Origin: CAXXOK01 sp963664595 | GTDB taxonomy: Bacteria > Bacillota > Clostridia > Christensenellales > Aristaeellaceae | Direction of reading: 5' to 3' | Assembly (NCBI GenBank): GCA_963664595.2 | Contig: CAXXOK010000010.1 | Location: 248,001 to 312,000 of the forward strand | DNA: 64,000 bases | Shown here: positions 40,173 through 49,386 of the stretch, in pieces | Numbering within the stretch: the first letter of the stretch is position 1 | Layout: each line of letters starts with the position of its first letter | Made by a program: the position numbers and the translations under genes | The notes under the pieces: generated by a model | The model's database searches: none | Told to the model about the DNA's origin: nothing | What the model saw: only the letters and a program-made list of their open reading frames with translations

Positions 40173-41963
40173 TCAATAATCTGGATTGTAGCCGAGCTCC
40201 TCTTCATCATACACCAGCGGGATGGAGATGGATACCAGCGTGCCCGTGCTTTCGCTGCTTTCGATTACAAGCTTTGCGAGGTCGCCATAAATCAGCCGCA
40301 GGCGGTCACGTACATTGCGCATCCCGATGCCGACTGTGAAGCGGCTGCCGTTCATCGGTTCGTTGGCAGGCCCGTACAGAATCTGGTCTACGGTTTCCCT
40401 GGGCATGCCGTCGCCGTTGTCCTGTACGGTAACCACCAGCCGGTCGTCTCCCTCGGCTTCCGCGGTAACGCTGACCAGCGCTTCCTCCTCCGTGTGGCCC
40501 ACGCCGTGCACCAGTGCGTTTTCCAGCACCGGCTGCAAAATCATCGTCGGGATCAGCGCGTCCGCCACCTCGTGCGCGTACAGAAAGGGCGTGGAAAGCG
40601 TACAGCCGTGGATGTGATGGTAAATGTGGGCGTATTGTTTTAAGCTTTCAAATTCCCGGTGCACCGTGACGAACTTCTTTTCTATATTATAGGTGTTCTG
40701 CCGGAAAAAAGCGGAGATGTGCTTGACCACGTCGCAGATTTCGTCGTTGCCGTCGATCTTCGCCAGCGCGTTGACGGTTTCCATGGCGTTGAAAATGAAA
40801 TGCGGGTTGATCTGGGATTGCAGGGAGCGGTATTTGTACTCCAGCATTTCATATTCGGCCTTGCTTTTACGGTTCTCCTCCTGCACAACGCGGGCCAGCA
40901 GATCCCGCGTTTCACCGATCATACGGTTGAAATGCGCAGACATCAGGCCGAATTCATCCCCGGTTTCGATGGGTACGGTAAGGTTCATGTTACCGGCGGC
41001 AACCTCGTCCATGGATTTTACCAGCAAGCGCATCTGCCGTGTCATGCGTTGGGTGATTGCCATCACAGCCAGCGTGCCGAACAAAACGCCCAGCAGCGCC
41101 ACGATGATACCCGTGCGGATGACGGCCTCCTTTACACTGTTGAGCGTCGCCGTTGGCAAAAATCCAATGGCGCTCCATGCCTCGCCCTGATGGATGGAAA
41201 CGGCGTAGGATTGGTCCACATAGGCGGTGGTGACGCTGCTGAGGAAAATCCGTTCGGCCGCTTCGGCAAACGCCTCGTCCGCGCTGCCGACCATGGCGAT
41301 GGTCCGGCCGTTCTCATCCAGAAACACGATGACGGAATCGAGATTGTCGTTGTTGGTGCCAAGGCTTGCCAGCATGTTTTGACGGATGCGGGCGACAATC
41401 TTGCCCAGGTGCTGGATGGGGGAGAGGTTGTACAGATCGCGGATCAGGTACATTTCACCGTCGGCCCCCCGTGTCCACCGGATATGGCCGTAGGTGTTCT
41501 GCCCGTACTCCTGTGTATCCATCAGGGAGGACGCAATTTCCACAAAGCTTTGCTCGGGAAAGGCATTGCTGAGTGAAATGCCGTTTTCCATACGGATATA
41601 CAGCGAGTCGTAGTAGGACTTTGTCGTGATCATCTGGTTAACGGCATAGATCAGGCTTTGTATGTTCTGATAATAGCCGGAAGCTTCTTCGGTGAGGTTG
41701 CGCATGGAATACATCTGTGCGATAACGCCCTTGCTGGAGGCCGTGCTCAGCAGCTGCTGGGCGGCGGAAGCGGCGGCGGAGGAAAAGTTCATCAGCACCT
41801 GCTCGGTGAGCAGGCTCAGGTGTGCCTTTTTATCCTCCATGGCCTGCCGGGACGCCGTCAGCGTCAGCGTGACGGTGATGATCGCCGCGACGGTGATGAC
41901 GGTTATGCCAAAAACCAGAATCAGCTTGATGCGGTGCGTGAGACTGCGCCATGACTTTTTCAT
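40173..41963 (-). CDS. YesM-type sensor histidine kinase
   Basis: A 596-residue membrane kinase. Span 1 at about 12-34, extracytoplasmic sensor of ~250 residues, span 2 at about 288-310 (TGIIVALLGVLFGTLAVMAI), HAMP, acceptor His388 in INPHFIFN, N-box ILQPVLENALVHG, VQDNGDGM and VGIGMRNVRDRL. It overlaps its response-regulator gene by four bases. Downstream of the second ABC importer on the same strand, it most likely senses that importer's sugar. Confidence 0.92.
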   Translation of the reverse strand: MKKSWRSLTHRIKLILVFGITVITVAAIITVTLTLTASRQAMEDKKAHLSLLTEQVLMNFSSAAASAAQQLLSTASSKGVIAQMYSMRNLTEEASGYYQNIQSLIYAVNQMITTKSYYDSLYIRMENGISLSNAFPEQSFVEIASSLMDTQEYGQNTYGHIRWTRGADGEMYLIRDLYNLSPIQHLGKIVARIRQNMLASLGTNNDNLDSVIVFLDENGRTIAMVGSADEAFAEAAERIFLSSVTTAYVDQSYAVSIHQGEAWSAIGFLPTATLNSVKEAVIRTGIIVALLGVLFGTLAVMAITQRMTRQMRLLVKSMDEVAAGNMNLTVPIETGDEFGLMSAHFNRMIGETRDLLARVVQEENRKSKAEYEMLEYKYRSLQSQINPHFIFNAMETVNALAKIDGNDEICDVVKHISAFFRQNTYNIEKKFVTVHREFESLKQYAHIYHHIHGCTLSTPFLYAHEVADALIPTMILQPVLENALVHGVGHTEEEALVSVTAEAEGDDRLVVTVQDNGDGMPRETVDQILYGPANEPMNGSRFTVGIGMRNVRDRLRLIYGDLAKLVIESSESTGTLVSISIPLVYDEEELGYNPDY

Positions 41964-43483
41964 TGCTCTGCCTTCAGGTTTCTGTATTCGGTGGGGGTCA
42001 TATTCTCGATGCGTTTGAACGCGTTGTAAAAGGAGATGTAGTTACCGTACCCCACGGCGTGCGCCACCTCGTTGACCAGAATCCGGGGATCGGCCAGCAT
42101 GGTGCGGGCGATCTGCATTTTGGCGGCCAGCACATGCTCGTGGAACGTAACGCCGGTTTCCTTGCGGATTAGCGCGGACAGGTAGTTTGCGCTGATACAG
42201 AGCTTCTCGGCCACCTCGTTCAGGCTGAGTCCCTCCACGGCGTGCAGGCGGATAAATTGCAGTGCGTTGCGCGTAAGCAATGATTGCTGGGCGCTGTCCC
42301 GCGCTGCGACCGCCTCGCGGAGAATGCGGCAAAGCTTCGTCAGGCAGGCGCGGACGTCGTCGTTATTGCTGACGAACCAGGTATCAAACAGCACGGAGTG
42401 AATGTTTTCATCAAACGGGCAGGGAAACTTTTTGCGCAGCAGCATGGCGTACAGCGTAACCATGGCACGCAGGTTGCTGTACTGCTTGCCGCTGTGCTCA
42501 ACGATAAAGTCCGCGGCTTCGGCGGCGGATTCATCGCTGAGATCAGCCTTGTTGATCAGCTCGTCCATTTTATGGTACATTTCGATAATGCGTTCATTGG
42601 GGCGTCGTTCTTCGTCGTCCTGATAGAAATTGAATACGCAGGGGTTTTTGCACAGTGCGATTTCCCACATGGCCTGCCGGGCCTGCTGATATACCTGGCG
42701 GATGGCGTGCCGCGAGGAGCCCAGTTTGCTGATACCGATCCTGACGGGCGTAACCAGCTCCGTATTGACGGCTTCCGACAGGCTTTCCGCCTGATTGCGC
42801 CAATTGCTTTGCATATCCTCCACAAAAACGAAGATCACAATAGCGTCATACAGAAACACGGAGATCCCGTTTATGCCGAGACGGTCCAGCACGGCGTCCA
42901 CCCGGTTGAAGGTGGAGGGCGAAAACACGCGCTCATCCTGCAGCTGGATCACAACGATGTAAAAGGCGCTGAAATCCAGGCCCACGTTGGATAGCATCCC
43001 GCTTACGCCCTGGCCGCGCTGGCTGTCGTTGGTGAGCAAATTCAACAGCTGCACACGGCGCTTCAGCATCACGGCCTGCTCCAGCACAACGTCCGTTTCC
43101 TGTTTGCGGCGCGTCATCGCGGCCGCGCGTTGGATGGTGCGCTCAATCTCCTGATTGTCGATGGGTTTTAAAATGTAGTCGAACACCGATAGCTTGATGG
43201 CGCGGCTGGCATATTGAAATTGATCGTATCCGGTGATGATGATCACCTTGCAGTCGGGAAGCGCTTTGTGCACTTCCTCGATCATATCCAGTCCGTCCAT
43301 GCGGGGCATGCGGATGTCCGTCAGCACGATGTCCGGGGATTCGGCGAGAATCAGCTTCAGTCCGCTGTCGCCGTTGCCCGCGGTACCGGCCACGCGGCAA
43401 TCCAGTGATGCCCAGTGGATGGTTTGCACGAGGGAGCGTACAGTCGTGGGATTATCTTCCACGATAATAACTTTCAGCGCCAT
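41960..43483 (-). CDS. YesN-type response regulator with AraC output domain
   Basis: A 507-residue regulator: receiver with Asp56 (IVLTDIRMPRMDGLD) and Lys in YILKPID, a ~250-residue linker region common in large YesN proteins, and a C-terminal AraC DNA-binding domain (LNEVAEKLCISANYLSALIRKETG). The start at 43483 (MALKVIIVEDN) has GAAAGGAG upstream; a longer frame to 43618 crosses the palindromic repeat and is rejected. It is coupled by a four-base overlap to the kinase gene and probably activates the ABC importer operon upstream. Confidence 0.92.
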   Translation of the reverse strand: MALKVIIVEDNPTTVRSLVQTIHWASLDCRVAGTAGNGDSGLKLILAESPDIVLTDIRMPRMDGLDMIEEVHKALPDCKVIIITGYDQFQYASRAIKLSVFDYILKPIDNQEIERTIQRAAAMTRRKQETDVVLEQAVMLKRRVQLLNLLTNDSQRGQGVSGMLSNVGLDFSAFYIVVIQLQDERVFSPSTFNRVDAVLDRLGINGISVFLYDAIVIFVFVEDMQSNWRNQAESLSEAVNTELVTPVRIGISKLGSSRHAIRQVYQQARQAMWEIALCKNPCVFNFYQDDEERRPNERIIEMYHKMDELINKADLSDESAAEAADFIVEHSGKQYSNLRAMVTLYAMLLRKKFPCPFDENIHSVLFDTWFVSNNDDVRACLTKLCRILREAVAARDSAQQSLLTRNALQFIRLHAVEGLSLNEVAEKLCISANYLSALIRKETGVTFHEHVLAAKMQIARTMLADPRILVNEVAHAVGYGNYISFYNAFKRIENMTPTEYRNLKAEQ

Positions 43484-43581
43484 GGCGGCTCCTTTCGGTG
43501 TGTATTGCCAGTATTCATGCTTTGCTGTACGGTGATTATAGCAAAAAAGCGGATAATTCACAATCCGCTTCCCGGCTATGG

Positions 43582-43751
43582 CTTGGGTAAACGCTGAATA
43601 AATTCCCTGTACGCTCACGCGTTATCTTTCCGTCAGCTTTGGTCTGTGAAACCTTCGACGTAGCGCCGCTTCTGTTTCAGGTTCCGCAAACCCAATCTGA
43701 CGATAACCAAACGTACCATCGCACAAGCGCTTTATTCAGCGTTTGCCTGGG
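43582..43751. repeat. Palindromic intergenic repeat, copy B (170 bp)
   Basis: Ends are inverted copies: GGGTAAACGCTGAATAAA on the left and, read inward from the right, CAGGCAAACGCTGAATAAA. The middle forms a second imperfect palindrome around CTTCGACGTAGCGCCGCTTCTG. It lies between the permease stop (43764) and the response-regulator start (43483). Confidence 0.8.
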
Positions 43752-43763
43752 CGGTGACGAAGC

Positions 43764-44657
43764 TCAGCCTTTGACGGCGCCGGACATGATACCGGATACG
43801 ATATACTTTTGTGTGCTCAGGTACAAAATCAGGATCGGGATCATCGCCAGCATGAAAAACGCGAAGGCCAGGTTCAGCTCGGTCATGTTTTCCCCGAAGT
43901 AAACGATCTGCGCCAGCGGCAGCGTGCGGCTCGCATCGCTGCGCAGCAGCACCACGGCCACGCTGTAATCGTTCCAGACAAACAAGGTGTTCAATACGAT
44001 CTGCGTCATGTTGACCGGCGTCATCAGCGGGAATACGATTCGCCAGAAGGTGCCGAACATGCCGCTGCCGTCGATGGAAGCCGCTTCCTCCATATCCCTG
44101 GGGACGGTTTTTACAAATCCCGTTACGGTCAAAATGCTGATACTCACCTGAAAACCGGAGCGGGCGATGATAAAGCCCAAGTTGGTACTGGCCAGCCCCG
44201 CGTTGTAAATGTTGATGTAGATCGGCAGCATGATGCATTGGAACGGTACCAGAATACCACTGATGAACAGGCTGTACATGATCTTATAAAACAGGCCGTT
44301 GTTGCGTGCGAGCACGAAGGATGCCATGGAGGTGGTAAACAGCAGGATCAGCACAGTGGGGATCGTGGTGACGATGCTGTTTTTAAACCCGATGCCGACA
44401 TACTTGTTTTCCGTAATGACGCGCACATAGTTTTCCAGCGTCGGAGCAGTAGGCCAGGCGAGGCGGTTCAGGCTGATATCGGAATGGCTTTTGATGGAAT
44501 ACAAAAGGCTGATGTAAAAGGGTGTGAGTACAAGGGCCGCTACCGCGAGGATGAGCAGGATGCGGAGGACGCCACTGAGCGCTGTATGGAGGCGGTTGCG
44601 TCCCGCATAGCGCCCGAAGGAAAGCGAGACGAATTTTCCGGCAGTATTCTGCGCCAT
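43764..44657 (-). CDS. Carbohydrate ABC transporter permease, MalG type
   Basis: A 297-residue permease with six spans and the EAA loop MEEAASIDGSG followed by RIVFPLMTP. The C-terminus (KYIVSGIMSGAVKG) is that of the MalG/UgpE group. It overlaps the MalF-type gene by one base and is its dimer partner. Together with the binding protein of 45706-46974 it forms the second sugar importer; again no ATPase gene is present. Confidence 0.92.
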   Translation of the reverse strand: MAQNTAGKFVSLSFGRYAGRNRLHTALSGVLRILLILAVAALVLTPFYISLLYSIKSHSDISLNRLAWPTAPTLENYVRVITENKYVGIGFKNSIVTTIPTVLILLFTTSMASFVLARNNGLFYKIMYSLFISGILVPFQCIMLPIYINIYNAGLASTNLGFIIARSGFQVSISILTVTGFVKTVPRDMEEAASIDGSGMFGTFWRIVFPLMTPVNMTQIVLNTLFVWNDYSVAVVLLRSDASRTLPLAQIVYFGENMTELNLAFAFFMLAMIPILILYLSTQKYIVSGIMSGAVKG

Positions 44658-45550
44658 TACATTTCCACCTCTCTTTTACGTAAAACGGTCGTTACGATAT
44701 TGGTCAGCAGCACCAGCACGAGAGTCAGCAGAATGGCGCCCGCCTGGCCCAGCCCGGCGCGGGAGTTGCCGAAGATATATTCGTACACAAACACCGCGGT
44801 GGTTTTGGCCGTTTTCATGTTGATCACCATCAGCGAGTAATCAAAGCAGCGCAGACCCCAGGAGAGCAGCAGCGTTACGTTGGCGGTGAAGGCGGGCACA
44901 ATCATCGGGAGGGTGATGTGTAAAAACTCGTGCCAGGGGTTGGCGCCTTCCACACGCGCCGCCTCGTAATACTCCAGCGGCACGGACTGCAAAGCGGCAA
45001 TGTAGATCAGCATACAGTAGCCCATATCGCGCCAGATAGCGATAACAGAAAGCCCTAAAATGACCTGTGTGGAAATGCCCAGGGGGCTTGGCGCGCCGGT
45101 AAGCGGAGAGAGGATATCCGTATAGACGTAGCTCCACACCTTGGTGGAGGCGACCAGTGATACCGTGAACGGCATGAACAGAAGGGTGCGCATGATGTTG
45201 TTGAACCGGCCGGACCGCCACAGAGCCAGCGCCAGAATCAACCCCAGCGCGTTTGCCCCGACGATGTAGATCGCCGTAAAGTGGATCGTATGGAGAAAGC
45301 TGTCCTGAAAGGACGAGCTCCTGATGAGCTTGATATAATTCTGCAATCCGATAAAATCCCACGAGCTGGCAAAGATTGCTTTTTTATCGGTAAAGGAAAC
45401 GGGAATGCTCTGGATAAACGGGATCAGCACTACGTAAGCAAAAAACAGAAATGCAGGAAGCATAAACAGAATGTTGCCGCCATGCTTGCGAACGGCATAA
45501 TAGGATATCCTCCGCTTCCGGTCCGTACGGGTCGGGGTTAGGGTAGTCAT
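44657..45550 (-). CDS. Carbohydrate ABC transporter permease, MalF type
   Basis: A 297-residue permease with six spans (first FMLPAFLFFAYVVLIPFIQSI) and EAA loop YYEAARVEGANPW followed by HITLPMIVP. The start is set at 45550, nine bases after AGGAG; an ATG two codons earlier is only three bases from that site. It forms the membrane channel with the MalG-type partner. An intercistronic hairpin (45583-45613) separates it from the binding-protein gene. Confidence 0.92.
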   Translation of the reverse strand: MTTLTPTRTDRKRRISYYAVRKHGGNILFMLPAFLFFAYVVLIPFIQSIPVSFTDKKAIFASSWDFIGLQNYIKLIRSSSFQDSFLHTIHFTAIYIVGANALGLILALALWRSGRFNNIMRTLLFMPFTVSLVASTKVWSYVYTDILSPLTGAPSPLGISTQVILGLSVIAIWRDMGYCMLIYIAALQSVPLEYYEAARVEGANPWHEFLHITLPMIVPAFTANVTLLLSWGLRCFDYSLMVINMKTAKTTAVFVYEYIFGNSRAGLGQAGAILLTLVLVLLTNIVTTVLRKREVEM

Positions 45551-45582
45551 GTACATCAGCTCCTGCCAGAGTTTGTGAAAAT

Positions 45583-45613
45583 GCCGCTCGCGCGCGCTTT
45601 GCGCGCGAGCGGC
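45583..45613 (-). promoter_or_regulatory. Intercistronic stem-loop between binding-protein and permease genes
   Basis: Perfect 13-bp stem GCCGCTCGCGCGC / GCGCGCGAGCGGC with a five-base loop (GCTTT), at the same operon position as the hairpin at 5699-5742. It has no U-run, so partial termination or 3'-end protection of the binding-protein mRNA is more likely than full termination. Confidence 0.8.
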
Positions 45614-45705
45614 CGGTTGACCCGCAGAAGAGGAAAGAGCGGGCCCGCATGATGCGGTGAGAAGATAGATCAGCGGTTTATGAAATCAAGATCAGTGGGC
45701 GTCGG

Positions 45706-46974
45706 TCAGTTCATCAGCTCGATGACTTCATCAAAGGCTTTCTGGAGGTTTTGCAGACAATCGTCAATGGTCATGCTGCCGCCGGTCAGCGCGCTTTCCG
45801 CATAGGCGTTCAGCTCGGTGCGCCAGGCGGTGGTAAAGGCGGAGCTCAGGGGCATGGTGAAATCGCCGTAGTGCGCGATGTTACCGCTGGCTTTGATTTC
45901 CGCAAGCGTGCAGACCATCGGCAGAAGCTTGTCGGAGGTTACGCCGGTCAGCAACGGCATCTGGCTCATTTCGGACCAGGCAACGCCTTCGGAAATCCAG
46001 TATTCCATGAAGTTCAGTGCCACATCGCTGTTTTCGGCCTGCGGGTTGACCATAAAGGCCTGGTCTACCTGTACGTTCAGCTTGGCGGAGCCTTCGTCAT
46101 CGATGGGAGCTACGAAGAAGCCGACTTCAAACCCGGGATTCTTTTTCATCATATCGCCGATGGCCCAGGTGCCGTCATAGCGCATGGCGGCGCCGCCCGC
46201 CGCGAACACTTCCAGACCCATGTCCTGCGTGTTGCTCAGGTCATCGGTACGGGGCGCGATCAAACGGTAGGTCCAGTTCTGCATCGCTTCTTTAAAGTAC
46301 GGATAGTCGGCAAACTTGCCTTCGCCGTTCATCAACTTCTCGAACACATCGTTGTCCCCGGCGGCCAGGGCGCTCGGCCACACGGTGTTGCGCATTTCAA
46401 TATCGCCGTATACGGCATCGCCGAAGCTGCGGACATACGGATCGATTCCGGCGTCGATGAGCGTTTGCTGTAGGGCGTTGAGCTCAGTCAGGGTGGTGGG
46501 CACTTCAAGATTCAGATCGGCAAAGATCGTCTTGTTGTAGAAAATGCCCCAGGATTTGAAGTCGATCGGGAAACCGTAGATTTTGCCGTCGGCCGATACA
46601 TCGCCCAGATCGCCGCTGGGGAGGTTGAGGCTCTTGATGGTTTCATTGTCGCTGAGATCCATCACGAAGCCTTCTGTAACCAGATCGGGATACAGGCCCG
46701 GGTTGCCCATCATGATGTTGGGCTGATCGCCGGAAGAAAGGGCGGTGGACAGCTGCGGGAAGTAATCGGTTCCCTGATTGTAATAAATGTTGGTAAAGGT
46801 TACGTTGGGATGCAGTGCGCTGTACGCCTCTTCAATCGCCACCAGACCGGCCTGTTTTGTGGCCTGGGCCATGTAGTGAAATACGGTGACGTTGACCGTT
46901 TCATCCGCGGCGGCAAAGCCGATGGAAGACAGCAGAAGGGCGAGTACGAGCAGGGTTGCAAAGATCCGTTTCAT
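45706..46974 (-). CDS. Extracellular sugar-binding protein (family 1)
   Basis: A 422-residue solute-binding protein with a Sec signal peptide (MKRIFATLLVLALLLSSIGFAAA, cut before DE) and no lipobox cysteine. Family 1 features: VTVFHYMAQ at the start, IMMGNPGLYPDL, KIYGFPIDFKSWGIFYNK, AAMRYDGTWAIGDM and a C-terminal EVIELMN helix. It delivers a sugar to the MalF/MalG-type permeases. AAGGAGG lies before the ATG. It follows the terminator of the TIM-barrel isomerase genes, so it starts its own transcription unit. Ligand unknown. Confidence 0.92.
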   Translation of the reverse strand: MKRIFATLLVLALLLSSIGFAAADETVNVTVFHYMAQATKQAGLVAIEEAYSALHPNVTFTNIYYNQGTDYFPQLSTALSSGDQPNIMMGNPGLYPDLVTEGFVMDLSDNETIKSLNLPSGDLGDVSADGKIYGFPIDFKSWGIFYNKTIFADLNLEVPTTLTELNALQQTLIDAGIDPYVRSFGDAVYGDIEMRNTVWPSALAAGDNDVFEKLMNGEGKFADYPYFKEAMQNWTYRLIAPRTDDLSNTQDMGLEVFAAGGAAMRYDGTWAIGDMMKKNPGFEVGFFVAPIDDEGSAKLNVQVDQAFMVNPQAENSDVALNFMEYWISEGVAWSEMSQMPLLTGVTSDKLLPMVCTLAEIKASGNIAHYGDFTMPLSSAFTTAWRTELNAYAESALTGGSMTIDDCLQNLQKAFDEVIELMN

Positions 46975-47262
46975 TTCTTGAGTTCCTCCTTTTTAATGTG
47001 CGGTATGGCATACGCAGCCGTTAGGGCCCGCTTATGATGTATCTAAAGTATATCGGGCTCAAGGGAAACACGCTATATACCCAGTTAGATAATTAGTTTC
47101 AGAATTTACTCAATTTGGTTTGTTATATACCATATCATCCAAAACGGATATACGCAACCGGGTGAACAAAGCAAAACCGGGCCGCGCAGAGCTCCCTTTG
47201 GGGCATGGCGCGGTCCGGTTGCAGGACGGCTTTATATTCAGTATTTTGACCGGGCAGGGTTA
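46975..47262. other. Control region of the second importer
   Basis: 288 bases without a gene. The part next to the isomerase stop holds a terminator (47175-47220); the rest (46975-47160) is AT-rich, with a minus-strand TATACT at 47052-47047 that could be the -10 box of the importer operon. No clear -35 box is seen, compatible with activation by the YesN-type regulator. Confidence 0.5.
47175..47220 (-). terminator. Terminator after the TIM-barrel isomerase pair
   Basis: On the minus strand AACCGGACCGCGC (47220-47208) pairs with GCGCGGCCCGGTT (47187-47175, one G-T mismatch), followed by TTTGCTTTG. It lies about 45 bases after the stop at 47263. Confidence 0.75.
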
Positions 47263-48252
47263 TCAGCTGTCGCCGAATGCAGCTTTTCGGATAGCCGCCA
47301 GCGTTTTGGGCACATTGCCTTCCGCAATCAGCTGGTCGATTGCCGGTACGCCCAGCTTGTTGATGATGCGAAGATAATCCCGCATGCAGAGGATACTCTC
47401 CTCCACGGCGTCAACCGCGTTTTCGCGGTATGGGAAGATATCCACGGAGATGTAGCCCTGATACTCATATTTTTCCAATAGATAAAAGGTTTCCAAAGCT
47501 TCGATCAAACGTACGGAGCCCACGATCATATCATCGTCCCACGCGCCGTAATTATCGTTGGTGTGCAGGTTGAAAAGTGCGTTATGGCGCATGGCAAGCG
47601 CAAGGGAAGGGCCAAGCCCCTGCCCGCCCGCGATAACATGCCCCGTATCCACGGTTATGCCAAGATTTTCCCGCCCGCACTCCAGACGCAGCAGAAGCGC
47701 TGTTTGTACGTTGTCGATCAGCAAACGGTTGCGCGGCTCGCGCGGCTTTGGCTCTATGGCGAGCGGCAGTCCGTCGGCATAATCGCACAGCTCTTTCAGG
47801 CTGTCCACCAGGGATTGCCACTGGGCACGGTAGTCTGTTTGAAAGGCGTAATCAAAGCCATCCTGCCCTAACCAAAGGCTGACGCCCAGTGCGTTCAGCC
47901 TGCGCGCGAAGTCGATCGTCGCTTTGCAGCGCCGCACAGCTTCGCGGCGGGTATCCGCATCGGGAGCGGAAAGCGAGCCGAAGCGCCACTTGGCTTCGCC
48001 GTAGGTCCAGGTGTTGATGAAGGTTGCGCGCAGCCCGCCTGCCTCCATCGTTTGCAGCAGCTCGTCTGTGTAGGCATCGCATTCGTTGCCGCGGTGGTGT
48101 ATTTCCACACCAGCGGCAACATGGCGTTCGGATACTGAGCGGATCACCTCGGGTACGGTCAGCGTCTGCTCTTTATATCCCGAACGCAGAAATCGGTCGC
48201 CGCTCTGGCACAGCGCGCCTGCGATAAACGCGAAACGATTAAAATTCTTCAC
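47263..48252 (-). CDS. Xylose-isomerase-like TIM-barrel protein
   Basis: A 329-residue sugar isomerase/epimerase-fold protein. Metal-site candidates follow the family order: Glu in LAIEPKPREPRN, Asp and His in ITVDTGHV, His in FNLHTNDN and Asp in ISVDIFPYRE. The pattern LPLAIEPKP with GYISVDIFPYR recalls L-rhamnose-isomerase-like and xylose-isomerase-like proteins. The start codon is GTG at 48252, after AAAGGA. It overlaps the epimerase gene by 14 bases, so the two act together, perhaps as epimerase then isomerase. Exact sugar unknown. Confidence 0.85.
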   Translation of the reverse strand: MKNFNRFAFIAGALCQSGDRFLRSGYKEQTLTVPEVIRSVSERHVAAGVEIHHRGNECDAYTDELLQTMEAGGLRATFINTWTYGEAKWRFGSLSAPDADTRREAVRRCKATIDFARRLNALGVSLWLGQDGFDYAFQTDYRAQWQSLVDSLKELCDYADGLPLAIEPKPREPRNRLLIDNVQTALLLRLECGRENLGITVDTGHVIAGGQGLGPSLALAMRHNALFNLHTNDNYGAWDDDMIVGSVRLIEALETFYLLEKYEYQGYISVDIFPYRENAVDAVEESILCMRDYLRIINKLGVPAIDQLIAEGNVPKTLAAIRKAAFGDS

Positions 48253-49114
48253 ATTCCGTCATCCTTTCCATAAGAAAACGTGTTGCTTGCGCCAGTTCCC
48301 CATCGATATCGCCGGAAAGCTTCCGCCAGATGTTCAGCCGTTCCGGCAGGCTGCCATAGGGGCCGGGAAGCGATTCCATCACGATGGGCCCGCCGTAGCC
48401 GATGGCGCTCAGGGCGGTAAAAATCTCTATCCAGTCGATATGCCCCTGCCCCGGCAAAGCACGGTTGTTTTCACAGGCATGGAAGTGGATGAGGCGCTTC
48501 CCGGCCAGCAGAATGGCCGCGCCGGGATCGGCTTCCTCAATGTTCATATGGAAGGTATCCAGATGAACCCCCACAAAAGGGCTGTCAACGGCTTCGGCGA
48601 TGCGAAGACCCTCCTCACAGGTATTCGCCAAAGGGGATTCAAAACGGTTGACGACCTCGATGCCCAAGCCTACGCCCAGGTCCTCCGCCGCCTTGGCAAC
48701 CTCCCGCAGCGATTGCGCGGCCCGGTCCATGGCTTCCCCGCGCGTGTGCTCAATTCCCTTGGGGAAACACTTGCCGACGCCCGTTACGATGCCGCCCATG
48801 CAAAGGCCGTTCATGGCTTTGATCATTTTCAGGTCGTCGGTCAGCCGGCGGACGCCCGCTTTGCGGATTTCGGGGGAGACGCTGCTTACATCGGTTTCCG
48901 GCGAGAGCGCGGTGGCGAAGGTCAGCCTCAAACCGGATGCCTTTGCGTAGGCGGCAATTTCACTGCGGGCCGAGGCACAGAGCGTTCGCAGCTTGGGAGC
49001 GCTCATCTCCAGGATGGAAAGCCCGGCCGCTTTGGCGCGGTTTATGCAATCCAGCCAATCCACCTCATCCGAGGACGCGAGAAAAGCATAATAGATACCG
49101 AGTGGGTTTTTCAT
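48239..49114 (-). CDS. D-tagatose/D-psicose 3-epimerase-like protein
   Basis: A 291-residue TIM-barrel epimerase. All four metal ligands of ketose 3-epimerases are in place: Glu153 (IEVVNRFES), Asp186 (HLDTFHMN), His212 (IHFHACENN) and Glu247 (VMESLPG), each one residue off the numbering known for the Pseudomonas cichorii enzyme. The motif NRALPGQGHIDW is also typical. The start at 49114 (MKNPLGIYY) is favoured by GGAAGG upstream. It should epimerise a free ketose at C3. It leads a two-gene unit after the RpiR regulator. Confidence 0.9.
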   Translation of the reverse strand: MKNPLGIYYAFLASSDEVDWLDCINRAKAAGLSILEMSAPKLRTLCASARSEIAAYAKASGLRLTFATALSPETDVSSVSPEIRKAGVRRLTDDLKMIKAMNGLCMGGIVTGVGKCFPKGIEHTRGEAMDRAAQSLREVAKAAEDLGVGLGIEVVNRFESPLANTCEEGLRIAEAVDSPFVGVHLDTFHMNIEEADPGAAILLAGKRLIHFHACENNRALPGQGHIDWIEIFTALSAIGYGGPIVMESLPGPYGSLPERLNIWRKLSGDIDGELAQATRFLMERMTECEEF

Positions 49115-49333
49115 ACGCCTCAACCTTCCGTTCATCCAGCGGAATGCGGTAAGCCTAAGTCCGGTTTGCCATCAATCCGCATGCGGGGATTTCGTCGGGA
49201 ATGAATATCCATGTTTTGTTGTCCGATGAATGCAAGGCCATCCTATCATGTTAATCCGGTATCGCCTATCTATCGGAATGATGATTTTATTGCGATATTC
49301 ACTTGCATTGTGCCCGGAAGGTGACGCTCCCCA

Positions 49334-49367
49334 ATAAAAATTCCCCTGCCCGGAACGGACAGGGGGG
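49334..49367 (-). terminator. Terminator after the RpiR gene
   Basis: On the minus strand CCCCTGTCC-GTTCC-GGGCAGGGG followed by AATTTTTATT, 20 bases past the RpiR stop at 49387. It separates the regulator from the epimerase genes downstream. Confidence 0.85.
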
Positions 49368-49386
49368 TTTGGGGAAGAAGATACCC

